Below, one piece after another: positions 1 through 9,418 of a stretch of DNA of 39,113 nt. The stretch comes from a virus. The stretch covers positions 1 to 39,113 of the IMG/VR virus record IMGVR_UViG_3300027747_000669. One strand, 5' to 3'. The notes beneath the pieces are model-generated. The model saw only the letters and a list, made by a program, of their open reading frames with translations. It had not been told where the DNA came from and searched no databases. A program made the position numbers and the translations under genes. Position 1 is the stretch's first letter. The number at the start of each line of letters is the position of its first letter.

Positions 1-113
1 CATACTGTAATTAGTTCCAGTATCTACAGAACCGTTGCCTACCTGCATAAGAGGTGATGCCGAAGCAGCATTAGAACCTGACACAATCAATACTAAATCT
101 GTATAAGTGCTAG
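1..113. repeat. terminal direct repeat, left copy (circle-closing overlap)
   Basis: The first 113 bases are identical to the last 113 bases of the window (39001-39113). The repeat lies inside a coding sequence that reads through the join in frame. It therefore looks like the overlap of a circular assembly, giving a genome of 39,000 nt, rather than a packaged terminal repeat, which usually lies between genes. A circularly permuted (headful) or replicating circular genome would give this pattern. Confidence 0.95.
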
Positions 114-195
114 GGATTGAGGTAAATGTGTAAGACGATGCGGCACTTCCTAAAGTAGTGGTCGCAATCGGCGTATAAGTTGAACCTGCTGCCAT
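1..195 (-). CDS. tail/fibre-associated protein, paralogue B (N-terminal part; continues at 39113)
   Basis: This is the start of a gene that crosses the window join. The ATG is at 195-193 and the frame runs out at base 1. On the circle it continues from 39000 to a stop at 38695, giving 166 aa. The N-terminus contains FTSIPSTYTDLVLIV, the family signature shared with the genes at 38177-38692 and 202-759. All three are beta-rich Ser/Thr/Gly proteins ending in an LYGI motif. The position among tail genes suggests a virion surface or fibre component. The exact role is unknown. Confidence 0.85.
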   Translation of the reverse strand, partial: MAAGSTYTPIATTTLGSAASSYTFTSIPSTYTDLVLIVSGSNAASASPLMQVGNGSVDTGTNYSM

Positions 196-201
196 TGTCT
201 G

Positions 202-759
202 TTACCCCTTAATTCCGTAAAGTGCGAATGATGAGTATTGTGGAATAGTATCACCATTGTTAATTACTAATTTAATTTGTGTAATTGCTGATGTATCACG
301 CCAACCAGAAGAAGTTAAATCAATGTTTCCACTTCCATTAGCATCCATACCGCTTAGTGAACGAATTGTTTTATACTTATTTGTATTTGTGTAATCTAAA
401 ATATCTGTTACACCCACTGCAAAAGTATTTGCCGCTGATGAAATACCTAAAATAAAATATGATGTGTTTGCATCAGGTGTTGCTTCAGCGGCAACCGTTG
501 AACCATCACCGCGCAAATCGTGTTCGGAATACTTACCAGTATTAACAGCATCTCCATTAAAATAAGCAATAATCCAAGATGCACTTGTTGGCTTAAATAT
601 ACCTCGAACTTGAAGATGTTTATAAGTTTGTGGAATGGAACTAAATGTTACCGATGTTACTCCACCTGCTCCTACTGTTTGAGTAGCAATAGATTCAAAT
701 GAGTTAGTACTTAAATGCCCCGTTATTTGTGAAGCATAAATGCCAGGAAGAATACTCAC
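202..759 (-). CDS. tail/fibre-associated protein, paralogue C
   Basis: A 185-aa protein starting with GTG at 759, whose GTGA overlaps the TGA of the preceding gene. It shares the pattern of its two neighbours across the junction: an N-terminal FSSIPQTYKHLQVRG segment, a central beta-rich Gly/Ser/Asn region, then DTSAITQIKLVI and a C-terminal FALYGIKG. No enzyme motif or membrane segment is visible. The three tandem paralogues sit at the end of the tail-gene string, so they are most likely small virion or receptor-contact proteins. That role is inferred from position only. Confidence 0.8.
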   Translation of the reverse strand: MSILPGIYASQITGHLSTNSFESIATQTVGAGGVTSVTFSSIPQTYKHLQVRGIFKPTSASWIIAYFNGDAVNTGKYSEHDLRGDGSTVAAEATPDANTSYFILGISSAANTFAVGVTDILDYTNTNKYKTIRSLSGMDANGSGNIDLTSSGWRDTSAITQIKLVINNGDTIPQYSSFALYGIKG

Positions 760-1112
760 GCAATGTCCCCCAAAACTAGCCAGTTGTTGGCCGAGGTCTG
801 GATGCAGGATGCAGCCGAGTACTGAACACGAGTCTTAGGAGCAGATGCTGTAGCACCTACGGATGTAATAGTTACACCTGAACCCTGTGTGATAGTTGTC
901 TGGCCTGCTCCAGTCTGAGCAAAGTTCAAGACTGTGCCTACTGGGAATGCCACGCTAGAGTTAGGTGGAATTGTGAATGTGTTAGCAGATGCGTTGGAAA
1001 GGGTAACAAGAGCGTTGTTACCATCTGCAAGGACAGCCGTATATGATGCGCTCTGTGCGTTGATTGTAAGCGTTGGTGTAGCTGATGTGTTAGTCAGTAA
1101 GGAGACAGCCAT
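756..1112 (-). CDS. small tail protein related to the C-terminal domain of the 283-aa tail protein
   Basis: A 118-aa Thr/Ser/Ala-rich protein with an ATG at 1112 that overlaps the previous stop as TAATG. From about residue 16 to the end it aligns by eye with the last 95 residues of the protein at 1435-2286. Shared elements are an INAQ start, a VTLSNAS segment, a GAGQ turn, RVQYSAAS (RTQYSAAS in the other) and a terminal LGDIA. It is a stand-alone copy of that domain and probably a beta-structured fibre or adaptor domain. No catalytic motif is seen. Confidence 0.8.
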   Translation of the reverse strand: MAVSLLTNTSATPTLTINAQSASYTAVLADGNNALVTLSNASANTFTIPPNSSVAFPVGTVLNFAQTGAGQTTITQGSGVTITSVGATASAPKTRVQYSAASCIQTSANNWLVLGDIA

Positions 1113-1435
1113 TAGTTGATTACTCCTGTCGCTGTAAAAGCAATGTTGCCGTTAGTTGAATAAACCTTGAGCGTTTCGCTAGAACCAAGAGTCCAACCTG
1201 GAGTCTCTTGCAAGGTTGAGTTAGCGGGTATTGTGAAGTCGTAGTAGACATAGTTAGCAGCCGCAGTAGTACCACCTGATGGTGTGAGTGCTACGCGGAT
1301 TGAATCGTTAGAGCCTGTTGTATTACAGGCTTGAAAAGATGAAACGATAGTTCCGTTGCTACCACCTGTTACCAGAGTAGTCAGAGTTGTGGCAGCAGGT
1401 TTAGTCTGCGTACCAAGGATTCCATAGGTTGCCAT
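1112..1435 (-). CDS. small structural protein, function unknown
   Basis: A 107-aa protein with ATG at 1435, coupled by TAATG to the upstream gene and by TAATG to the downstream gene. It is rich in Thr, Ser, Gly and Asn, with alternating hydrophobics typical of a beta-sandwich, and has one cysteine. The stretch YYDFTIPANSTLQETPGW followed by TLKVYSTNG resembles small trimer-type tail accessory proteins, but I cannot name a family. The position between two fibre-like genes suggests a virion role. Confidence 0.7.
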   Translation of the reverse strand: MATYGILGTQTKPAATTLTTLVTGGSNGTIVSSFQACNTTGSNDSIRVALTPSGGTTAAANYVYYDFTIPANSTLQETPGWTLGSSETLKVYSTNGNIAFTATGVIN

Positions 1436-2286
1436 TAAGCGATATCTCCGATCAACGTGAAGGTGTTAGTTCCTGTGCAAAGCAGAGATGCTGCGCTGTA
1501 CTGTGTGCGTAGCTTGGTACCAGTACCGGTAATAGTTGTAGTTCCATCTGACTGCACAGTTACCTGACCTGCGCCAATCTGCTGCAAGTCAACATACTGT
1601 CCTGCAGTAAAGACTCCATTAGGTACGGTTACTGTGATAGCGCTTGCATTAGATAGTGTCACCATCTTGGTCGCATCTGTTCCTACAAGCGTGTAGGCAG
1701 TACCAGTCTGCGCGTTGATTGAAATAGTTAGCGTAGATACTGCTGTTCCCCACGATGTAGTAGAACCATCAGTTGTAAGATACTTGCCAGAGTTACCAGT
1801 CTGTGATGGAAGCGATGAAGGCGTAGCCCACTTCATACCCTTTGTCTGTGTGCTATCTGCTGTCAGCACCTGACCATCGGTTCCTACGCCAAGACGTGTG
1901 ACTGTGCTTGCAGCCGTTGCCACAAAGGTATCGCCCTTGGTAGTCAGCGTTGATGGCTGGACTGCTTGGTTAAAGTAAATCAAATCATCAGAGGTCAGTA
2001 CGTGTCGTACTGCTGCTCCTGATGCGTGGGTAATTGCTGTAGTACCTGCTCGACCTCTTACGATTGTAAAGGTATCACCAGAGTTTGCTGTGATAAAGCA
2101 AATCTCTTCGTTGGTAGTATCAGGGTCAATAGCGATAGTGAACTGATCTACGTTACCTGCAGCAAGTGTGACACCGCCAAGGAGTGAAGACCCAGTACCG
2201 GTAGTAACAGCCATAGATGTCTGTGAGCTTGTAATACTGGCCGAGAGGATTGTCTCAACCGAGATGCTGGAATATAACCGAGTCAT
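1435..2286 (-). CDS. tail fibre-like protein with duplicated domain
   Basis: A 283-aa protein with ATG at 2286. Two parts can be recognised. Residues about 15-100 form a module with an acidic EEICFI strand and an RGRAGTTAITHASGAAV turn; the same RG-x2-GTT-x3-H-x2-GA pattern occurs in tail proteins elsewhere, and a weaker version is in the neighbour at 2302-3204. Residues about 188-283 form the domain repeated alone in the gene at 756-1112. A linker around residues 110-180 contains DGQVLTADSTQTKGMKWA, typical of phage fibre shafts. It is likely a short fibre or fibre adaptor. Confidence 0.75.
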   Translation of the reverse strand: MTRLYSSISVETILSASITSSQTSMAVTTGTGSSLLGGVTLAAGNVDQFTIAIDPDTTNEEICFITANSGDTFTIVRGRAGTTAITHASGAAVRHVLTSDDLIYFNQAVQPSTLTTKGDTFVATAASTVTRLGVGTDGQVLTADSTQTKGMKWATPSSLPSQTGNSGKYLTTDGSTTSWGTAVSTLTISINAQTGTAYTLVGTDATKMVTLSNASAITVTVPNGVFTAGQYVDLQQIGAGQVTVQSDGTTTITGTGTKLRTQYSAASLLCTGTNTFTLIGDIA

Positions 2287-2301
2287 TATGCTGCCTTTTC
2301 T

Positions 2302-3204
2302 TTACTTGGTATAGTGAATTCGTATCGGAAAGCGGTCTTGAAGCTTGTTTGATTCTTCTTGTAGGCGTTGCTGGTATAGAGCAAAGACATACTTAGAAGC
2401 AGATGCACCTGCAGTAGATGGAAGCTTGGTATCTGCTAAATCTGCTTCAGCGCTTGAGAGGTTAATACGACCGGTATCAACGTAAGAGAGGAGTCTGTAC
2501 GCAGCTCCAAGAGTAACGACATCTCTTGACGATGCCGGTAAGCCTGTAACGCCAGCAAAGTCATCATTACTGTTAGTGAGGTTACTTGGGATAGTGGAAT
2601 AATAGACTTGGACCGTACGACCAGGGACAATCTTTTCATAGATATTCACCGTCTTGTTAGTATTGAATGCAGAGACATTTGCCATTCGGTCAATGCGCCA
2701 GTGGTTTACTGGTAGCCATTCTTTAGATGGACCAGGTGTTTGCCAAGAGATAAAGAGCAAGTCGCGTGCATCATCTGGTAATGGGTACGCAATCTGTGCT
2801 GCGTTAAAGGTAAAGGTAGTTGAGGCCACTTGGAATAACTTTGGATACAATGAGTTGATTGAATCGTTGATAGCTTGTTGAATCATATTTACTGGGAATG
2901 TAGGAGTCAGGATGATGCGAGCATTCTCAGCGTGTGGGCTTGGTGTTGTACCCATATAGCCACGACCAAAGCCTGGTATTACGTTAAGGACAAGGTTCTG
3001 TCGGTCAAAGGAGTTAACCCAGATAAGTTCATCGTCAATCTGGATGATGCCTTTAGCAAGGTTATCTGCTGAACCAATCTTGATAGATAGGTCAGTAGCA
3101 GAGATGCCACCGGAGTTAGCCAAGTTAGTAATACGATCTTGGCGCAGGGTGTAACCTTGTAGGTTAGTCTGTACTTCATTAACCAGTTGGCTGAATGTTG
3201 CCAT
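2302..3204 (-). CDS. tail/connector structural protein
   Basis: A 300-aa protein with ATG at 3204, overlapping the end of the glycosyltransferase gene by 26 bp. Residues about 30-95 carry the DDELIWVNS and GRGYMGTTPSPHAE module also seen in the fibre protein downstream. Residues 105-125 (QQAINDSINSLYPKLFQV) form a helix reminiscent of head-tail or tail adaptor proteins. The C-terminal 60 residues are helical (QQRLQEESNKLQDRF). The assignment as a virion protein follows from these patterns and from its position. A more exact role, such as tail tube, adaptor or baseplate, cannot be decided from sequence alone. Confidence 0.7.
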   Translation of the reverse strand: MATFSQLVNEVQTNLQGYTLRQDRITNLANSGGISATDLSIKIGSADNLAKGIIQIDDELIWVNSFDRQNLVLNVIPGFGRGYMGTTPSPHAENARIILTPTFPVNMIQQAINDSINSLYPKLFQVASTTFTFNAAQIAYPLPDDARDLLFISWQTPGPSKEWLPVNHWRIDRMANVSAFNTNKTVNIYEKIVPGRTVQVYYSTIPSNLTNSNDDFAGVTGLPASSRDVVTLGAAYRLLSYVDTGRINLSSAEADLADTKLPSTAGASASKYVFALYQQRLQEESNKLQDRFPIRIHYTK

Positions 3205-4249
3205 CTATTTTCCCTCGGTAGTATTCCACGTTGTTTTTAAGTCTTTCGTCATCAGGCGATACTTCTAATGCCTTATGGCCGTGTTCTAGCGCAGTCTTGT
3301 AATCACCTAATTGCCACGCACTAACTGCAATTAAATCATCTGCCATATGTCCCCACGCCCAATTTTCTGCAAGGAACTCCATTGGCTTTGTATCAAAGTC
3401 CAATGCTCTCTTTGCTACCATAAGGCAGGCTTCCCAGTCTTTTTGTGTGTAGTAATAATTAGCAAGTGCTAAATAAGACTCACGACAAGCCCACTCTTCA
3501 GTACCTTTAATAAACCATTCTTCAGCCTGCTTAGGCTCAGCTTGTGCTAGTACTCGACAAGCTGCGCTGCGTTCTTGCGGAAAGATTGACTTCTCTAAGT
3601 ATTGCTTGAGTATCTCTGCACATCTATCCCACTGCTTGTAGTAAGACAGTTCTCGTCCTAGGTAGTACAGGTTTCTGGCATCAGGATTTTCTTTAGCTGC
3701 CATCTCTAGTAGCGGTAAGTACTGCGCCCTAGATGTTTCCTTGTTCTGATGGTGATGTACTTCAAAACCTTCAATAAACTCTTGCTTCTCAACTTCCGTT
3801 GAGTACCAGTTAGGCACCTCGTGTATCGGGTAGTGCCATCTGATACCAAATCTGCGGTGAACCTTAAAGCCATTAAACTCTGTAGCTACGCTACCGTCTG
3901 GATTAAATGCTTCAAGGCGTCGGTATATCGGACGGTCAATACCTGCAGCGTGTGCTTTCTCTAACGCTTCACGCCAACCAGGAGCAAGCACTTCATCCGC
4001 GTCTAACGCTATGCAGTAATCAACATCTGCTGGTACTACTAGGAGCGATGCGTTTCTTGCGTCATCAAACCTAAAGGGATTGAGAGCAATCTGATGGACC
4101 GTGATACCAAGACTTCTAGCAAACTCAACTGTGTTATCGGTTGATCCTGTATCTGTGAGGATGTGGTAGTCGGCGTCTCTGGTTGATTCATACCAGCGCT
4201 GGACATACTTTTCCTCATTCTTACAGATTGTGTATACGGCTACTTTCAA
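3179..4249 (-). CDS. family 2 glycosyltransferase with TPR-like C-terminal region
   Basis: A 356-aa protein, probably starting at TTG 4249, whose TTGA overlaps the stop of the GT25 gene. Residues 1-100 form a GT-A fold: YTICKNEEKY at 6-15, DTGSTDNT at 33-40 and the metal-binding DAD at 83-85 in IALDADEVL. Residues 138-146 (WHYPIHEVP) match the acceptor-side motif of this GT2 subgroup. From about 185 to 345 the protein is helical with TPR-like repeats. Such enzymes transfer a sugar from a nucleotide sugar. It directly follows a GT25-type gene and the collagen-like fibre, so the likely substrate is a virion protein (inference). Confidence 0.88.
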   Translation of the reverse strand: MKVAVYTICKNEEKYVQRWYESTRDADYHILTDTGSTDNTVEFARSLGITVHQIALNPFRFDDARNASLLVVPADVDYCIALDADEVLAPGWREALEKAHAAGIDRPIYRRLEAFNPDGSVATEFNGFKVHRRFGIRWHYPIHEVPNWYSTEVEKQEFIEGFEVHHHQNKETSRAQYLPLLEMAAKENPDARNLYYLGRELSYYKQWDRCAEILKQYLEKSIFPQERSAACRVLAQAEPKQAEEWFIKGTEEWACRESYLALANYYYTQKDWEACLMVAKRALDFDTKPMEFLAENWAWGHMADDLIAVSAWQLGDYKTALEHGHKALEVSPDDERLKNNVEYYRGKIDGNIQPTG

Positions 4250-4830
4250 AAGTCATCCACTTCTTGTTCACGTAAATCTGAATATGAAGGGAATTGTGTT
4301 ACTAGGTTGGGCTGAGTTACATAGCAATGGCTATCTACATTCTCAAGGCGTAACGCTATATCGATGTACCATTCGTATCCGTCTATCTTACGGATGAAGT
4401 AATCCATCTTGCTTGGGTTCAGGCAGTAAGCCTGAGCACCAGTACTCATTACTTGTGCAAACCAGTGCGGGTTGTTAATGTCATTTACTCTGCCAGTATG
4501 CTTAGGTAGCAATACTCCTAGGTAGAATATGTCCCAGTCTTGAGGCAAGGTCTGCATTACTTCTGCAAACTTCTCATTGAAGTCTTCACAGAATAAAGCG
4601 TCATCTTCTAGTACCAGAATCTTCTGACCCTTGTACTTCTTCCAGACTACAACGTGGCTCATAGTTCCAGCCACATAACCTTTAACATCTAACTCTTTAG
4701 CATCGATTGCGCTAAAGCGCTCATACTCGATACCAAGTTCATCTAACTGTGGACCGAGCTTGTCCATACGATCTGGTCTGCGGTCTAGGTTAATCACTAC
4801 AACTCGGTCAAAGTACTCATTTACCTTCAT
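4246..4830 (-). CDS. family 25 glycosyltransferase
   Basis: A 194-aa protein with ATG at 4830. Hallmarks of the GT25 family are VVINLDRRPDRM at 11-22, the LVLEDDALF acidic motif at 72-80 and the later aromatic region QDWDIFYLG. GT25 contains bacterial LPS and oligosaccharide transferases and, in animals and mimivirus, collagen Hyl galactosyl- or glucosyl-transferases. The length is close to a minimal single-domain member. It lies 11 bp downstream of the collagen-like fibre gene and overlaps the GT2 gene, so glycosylation of that fibre is the leading hypothesis. Sugar donor and acceptor cannot be read from sequence. Confidence 0.88.
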   Translation of the reverse strand: MKVNEYFDRVVVINLDRRPDRMDKLGPQLDELGIEYERFSAIDAKELDVKGYVAGTMSHVVVWKKYKGQKILVLEDDALFCEDFNEKFAEVMQTLPQDWDIFYLGVLLPKHTGRVNDINNPHWFAQVMSTGAQAYCLNPSKMDYFIRKIDGYEWYIDIALRLENVDSHCYVTQPNLVTQFPSYSDLREQEVDDF

Positions 4831-4841
4831 AAGGTATAAGT

Positions 4842-6546
<1,705 letters not shown>

Positions 6547-6550
<4 letters not shown>

Positions 6551-6837
6551 TTAGCCACCTCGCGCAGCGCTGCTGCAGGCTCTAGGTTAACAGTACCTGC
6601 AATAGCATTACAGATACCAGCAAGATCTAGCGATGGTGGTGTAGTTGTATAACCTTTAATATAGTTAAGAACTCCTACTACATCGGTAACATTGCCAAGT
6701 GATACAGACTTTCTTGCAGCCCATTTCTGTGCTGCTCCAGCCTTATCAAGATAAAGAGCAATAGCAGGGTAGGTGCCACCGTTTGCTAGACGGTTTAATT
6801 CGTCGTTAAGCGTTGAACCTGGATTCCCGTATGACAC
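6547..6837 (-). CDS. conserved-looking small phage protein, unknown
   Basis: A 96-aa protein with GTG start at 6837. It contains LNDELNRLANGGTYP near the N-terminus and an amphipathic, Ala/Leu-rich C-terminal half. The sequence looks like a globular helical protein without cysteines, membrane segments or catalytic motifs. It is coupled to the following gene by a TTGA overlap and lies between the small basic-protein cluster and the fibre genes. A minor virion protein is possible. Confidence 0.65.
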
Positions 6838-6845
6838 CTACTACC

Positions 6846-7151
6846 TCACTTCTTCTTATTCTTGTTGCGAGCAGATATTGCTGCCGCTTTTTTCTTAGCA
6901 TCTGCTTTACTAGATGCGCCCCACGCCTGTAGTGATAACAACAAGCGGGTTGGCTCTCCATTAGGCTTATGCTCAGGTCCTGCAGCGTTACCCATACGAG
7001 CAAGGAATGATGCTCTGCGTGGGTTATCTCCAGACTTAACTGGCGGCTTTAGGTTATGTCCTTGTGCTTTGGCGCTTGCGCGTCCTGCAGCGTTAAGTCC
7101 ACCCTTTGGATTCTGTCCTTCTTTGCGTTGCCAAGCTGGAGTCTTTGCCAT
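6846..7151 (-). CDS. DUF6321-like phage protein
   Basis: A 101-aa, strongly basic protein with ATG at 7151. It begins with the recognisable pattern AWQRKEGQNPKGGLNAAGR, followed by GHNLKPPV, RRASFLARM and a C-terminal Ser/Leu/Trp segment and Lys-rich tail. This matches from memory the DUF6321 family found in many phages. Its function is not established. Its position close to the capsid genes in a tightly packed run suggests a virion or assembly role. Confidence 0.8.
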   Translation of the reverse strand: MAKTPAWQRKEGQNPKGGLNAAGRASAKAQGHNLKPPVKSGDNPRRASFLARMGNAAGPEHKPNGEPTRLLLSLQAWGASSKADAKKKAAAISARNKNKKK

Positions 7152-7339
7152 TACTTTACTTTCTTTTTAATACCCTTGATAATCTTCTTATCAATAGCGT
7201 TATCTTGATCTTGAAACTTAACCTTCTTGTGCTTCTTATCTTGCGCTTCAAAGGCTTTCTTTTGGGCAGGGGATAGTTTTGCAACCATCTTCTTATCTAC
7301 CTTAGCGTCACCCTTTTCAGTATAAAGCTGACGAGCCAT
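7151..7339 (-). CDS. small lysine-rich protein
   Basis: A 62-aa protein with ATG at 7339, coupled by TAATG on both sides. About one third of its residues are lysine, with a central KLSPAQKKAFEAQDKKHKK helix and a KKVK C-terminus. There is no cysteine or membrane segment. It is one of several tiny basic proteins spread through the late operon, so a nucleic-acid-binding virion or assembly role is possible (inference). Confidence 0.7.
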   Translation of the reverse strand: MARQLYTEKGDAKVDKKMVAKLSPAQKKAFEAQDKKHKKVKFQDQDNAIDKKIIKGIKKKVK

Positions 7340-7515
7340 TAGCCCATCTTCTTCTTCATACCAGAAACCTTCTTAAGGTTTGGATTGGCCTTGACTGCAG
7401 CCGGGGAAGCTTTCCTCGCACCCGCAGCAACTATTGCACCCGCACGTTCCATTGAGACACCTTGCTTTGCAGCAACTTTCTTTGCTACTGCCTTGAATCC
7501 TGGATGCTTCTTCAT
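7339..7515 (-). CDS. small Lys/Ala-rich basic protein
   Basis: A 58-aa reading frame with ATG at 7515 and TAATG overlaps with both neighbours. It starts MKKHPGFKAVAKKVAAKQGV and ends in SGMKKKMG. The PGFKAV, KKVAAKQG and SMERAGAIVAAGARKAS segments match a type of tiny basic phage protein that I have seen in structural gene clusters, but I know no function for it. The perfect fit into the stop/start chain supports it as a real gene. Confidence 0.7.
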   Translation of the reverse strand: MKKHPGFKAVAKKVAAKQGVSMERAGAIVAAGARKASPAAVKANPNLKKVSGMKKKMG

Positions 7516-7628
7516 TATTCAATCTCCGTCTTTTCGGTAAGTTCGTTTGTGTATCCCATTTCGTTTGCCGGAGCACCCGTCTCAATGTCATCGTATGTTG
7601 CATAACCGCAACCACATACGGCGCACAT
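7515..7628 (-). CDS. very small Cys-containing protein
   Basis: A 37-aa frame with ATG at 7628 that shares a base with the previous stop (TAATG) and ends in a TAATG shared with the next gene. The N-terminus MCAVCGCGYATYDD contains three closely spaced cysteines (CxxCxC), a possible metal-binding knuckle. The rest is acidic (TEKTEIE end). The evidence is the reading-frame chain and the cysteine pattern. No function can be assigned. Confidence 0.6.
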   Translation of the reverse strand: MCAVCGCGYATYDDIETGAPANEMGYTNELTEKTEIE

Positions 7629-7789
7629 TACTTGCTCACCGACTTCTTACCAGCAGCGAATGTCGCTGTATTTCCCTTAGTCATAGCTGTCTGTCCACCA
7701 GCAGGCATTGAAGGAGTGATCCCACCCTTGTTTACTCTGTCGAATGGAACAAAGTCAGTTGACTGCGCTTTGTCGCCTGTATCTGCCAT
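7628..7789 (-). CDS. small phage protein, unknown
   Basis: A 53-aa protein, MADTGDKAQSTDFVPFDRVN onward, ending AAGKKSVSK. The start at 7789 is chosen because AAGGAG lies about 6 bases upstream. A longer frame to 7966 has no such site and would run into the next gene. The protein is polar, without cysteines or membrane segments. The gene belongs to the tightly packed run of tiny genes downstream of the capsid gene. Confidence 0.7.
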   Translation of the reverse strand: MADTGDKAQSTDFVPFDRVNKGGITPSMPAGGQTAMTKGNTATFAAGKKSVSK

Positions 7790-7802
7790 TTGTTTCTCCT
7801 TG

Positions 7803-8063
7803 TTAGATTTTGTTCGCATCGAATGCAGTTCCCATATCGTTAGATAAACGAACGGCTGCATCAATATCTTTTTGCTTGGTAGAGATTGGGTCAATCCCTT
7901 GTCGTGTTGCATCAAAGTATGACTGCAATTCTTTGTCGTGTTCCTTAGCTGAAGGAACGCCATCACTTCGTGCTGATCCTACTGATAGTTGAAGGTTACT
8001 TACTTTGCAACCAAAGCAACCATCTACTTCTACTGGGTGTACTTCTCTAGTATGTTTACTCAT
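7803..8063 (-). CDS. conserved small actinophage protein with CxxC
   Basis: An 86-aa protein with ATG at 8063, directly abutting the stop of the upstream gene. The N-terminus REVHPVEVDGCFGCKVSNL carries an H/CxxC cluster often seen in actinophage structural regions. The C-terminal half is helical (KELQSYFDATRQGIDPIST), ending in a helix with AFDANKI. The family is recognisable by this layout, but I know of no function. Confidence 0.75.
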   Translation of the reverse strand: MSKHTREVHPVEVDGCFGCKVSNLQLSVGSARSDGVPSAKEHDKELQSYFDATRQGIDPISTKQKDIDAAVRLSNDMGTAFDANKI

Positions 8064-8390
8064 TTATACCACCGGTGTTACGTAGTCGCCGTACCCTGCT
8101 GCAATAAGGATTGCTGCTTGGGCATCTGTAATTGTCTGTGTATGCCCACCTAGTATATAAAAATCTGCATCAAATAGCGTATCCTGATATGGATACAGTG
8201 TCGCTTCTACTTGACCGTTCTTTACAATAAGAGTTACACCACGAGCGATGTCAGTAAGGAATGGGTTAATAGCACCAGTAGTTGTACCACCAGTAATACG
8301 ACGCTGTGATAGGCGTGTGTACTTATCTGGCCAAGGTTCTGATGCACCCCAGGTCTGGTACTCCCAAGGTGTTGTTGCCGTGTATGCCAT
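8064..8390 (-). CDS. virion-region protein downstream of the capsid gene
   Basis: A 108-aa protein with ATG at 8390, the first gene after the major capsid gene and its downstream hairpin. It is rich in Thr, Tyr and Gly, with TPWEYQTWGASEPWPDKYT at the start and TDAQAAILIAAGYGDYV near the end. It has a compact globular look with no catalytic motif. Genes at this place often encode capsid decoration or head-completion proteins, but that is inference from position. Confidence 0.65.
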   Translation of the reverse strand: MAYTATTPWEYQTWGASEPWPDKYTRLSQRRITGGTTTGAINPFLTDIARGVTLIVKNGQVEATLYPYQDTLFDADFYILGGHTQTITDAQAAILIAAGYGDYVTPVV

Positions 8391-8416
8391 TAGTTCTCCT
8401 TAGTGAACTTACTGAT

Positions 8417-8450
8417 GGGCAGGATACTTTTTCGAATGTATACCCTGCCC
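8417..8450 (-). terminator. hairpin downstream of the major capsid gene (attenuator/processing site)
   Basis: In the 83-bp gap after the capsid gene, the leftward transcript can form GGGCAGG/CCTGCCC (7 bp), a two-base bulge, then ATAC/GTAT with a ten-base loop containing ATTCGAAAAA. No U-run follows the stem, so it is not a classic terminator. A stable hairpin just after the most highly expressed gene would fit partial termination or 3'-end protection of capsid mRNA. Confidence 0.55.
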
Positions 8451-8473
8451 ACCCGTCAATCAACTAAAGTTGA

Positions 8474-9418
8474 TTATCCGTTTGTCGCAGCAGACTGGAT
8501 CTGGTAAAGAGCCGCTGTACGAAGGATGTTGAAGCCACCGAAGTAGTACCAACCGATGGTGTGGTAACGACGGAGTGCGTCAATCTGAGGACCGACAACT
8601 GTTGAGATGTCCTGTCCTTGAGCTTCTGCAAGTGCTTCACGACCAGCAACAACCGCCTTGTAGACGTTAACTGCTGGTGAGTTTGTATTCACTGCATAAG
8701 GCACACGAGGTGTCTCTACAACGAATGCGCCTTCAATTACGCCTACTGCGCCAGCCACGAATGGTGTGCGGTCTACGTACTGTGTGAGAGCCTGGAATCC
8801 ACCAGTACCAGTTTCAGCGCGAAGATCGGCTGTCTGACGTGGGTGGAGGTATGCTGCGTAGAGTTCGCCAATACGAGGCAGAGCCTTGTTTGTACGGAGT
8901 TCTGTTACAGCTTCACGAATGTCCTGAACGTGCATTGTATCAGTCTTAGTGATTGTGTTTGTTGATGTCGCTGTTGTTCCTGCGTAGATGATGTTTGTAG
9001 AACCTGCGCCTGTAAGCACAGCTGCTACTACAGCATCAATAGAATCTGCAGCGTTGTATGCGATGATGTCAGCAAGAGCTGTGTCAACATCGTTGAAAGA
9101 AGTCATATTGAGCTTCTTTGTTGTTGTTACGGCTGAGCCGTATTCTTGAAGTGTAACGGTAATCTGGTTTGGATTACCAAGAGCAATAGAAGATACATCT
9201 GAAGATTCTGTCAATGTAGAAGTAGCCTGAGCTAAGTCTGAATAGATTGAGAATACAACTGATGAACCTGGCATTGCTTGCTGTACTGGCTTAACATCTG
9301 CAAGAGCACGCATTACTGGAATGCTACGAAGTGCCATACGAACGTACTGATCGTACGCTGTTTGGACTAGGTTGCTAATTGCGGATGTGCCGGTAAGCGT
9401 ACCTGTTGGAATTGCCAT
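8474..9418 (-). CDS. major capsid protein, N4-gp56 type
   Basis: A 314-aa protein with ATG at 9418. It reads as an HK97-fold capsid protein of the N4-gp56 family. Family-like features are ITVTLQEYGSAVTTTKKL (strand and tether), LNMTSFNDV, then ELYAAYLHPRQTADLR and a C-terminal segment with VGVIEGAFVVETPRVP and VAGREALAEAQGQD. It lies just downstream of a scaffold-like gene, the usual order. It should form the icosahedral shell. The length is at the short end for the family. Confidence 0.88.
   Translation of the reverse strand: MAIPTGTLTGTSAISNLVQTAYDQYVRMALRSIPVMRALADVKPVQQAMPGSSVVFSIYSDLAQATSTLTESSDVSSIALGNPNQITVTLQEYGSAVTTTKKLNMTSFNDVDTALADIIAYNAADSIDAVVAAVLTGAGSTNIIYAGTTATSTNTITKTDTMHVQDIREAVTELRTNKALPRIGELYAAYLHPRQTADLRAETGTGGFQALTQYVDRTPFVAGAVGVIEGAFVVETPRVPYAVNTNSPAVNVYKAVVAGREALAEAQGQDISTVVGPQIDALRRYHTIGWYYFGGFNILRTAALYQIQSAATNG

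Noticed and set aside
1-113. Physical direct terminal repeat of a linear phage genome
   Set aside because: The repeat is short and lies inside a coding frame that continues across the join, which fits a circular assembly overlap better.
3232-3260. Hammerhead core-like CTGATGA-GAAA on the minus strand
   Set aside because: The two motifs are separated by only one base, leaving no stem II, and lie inside the glycosyltransferase coding sequence.
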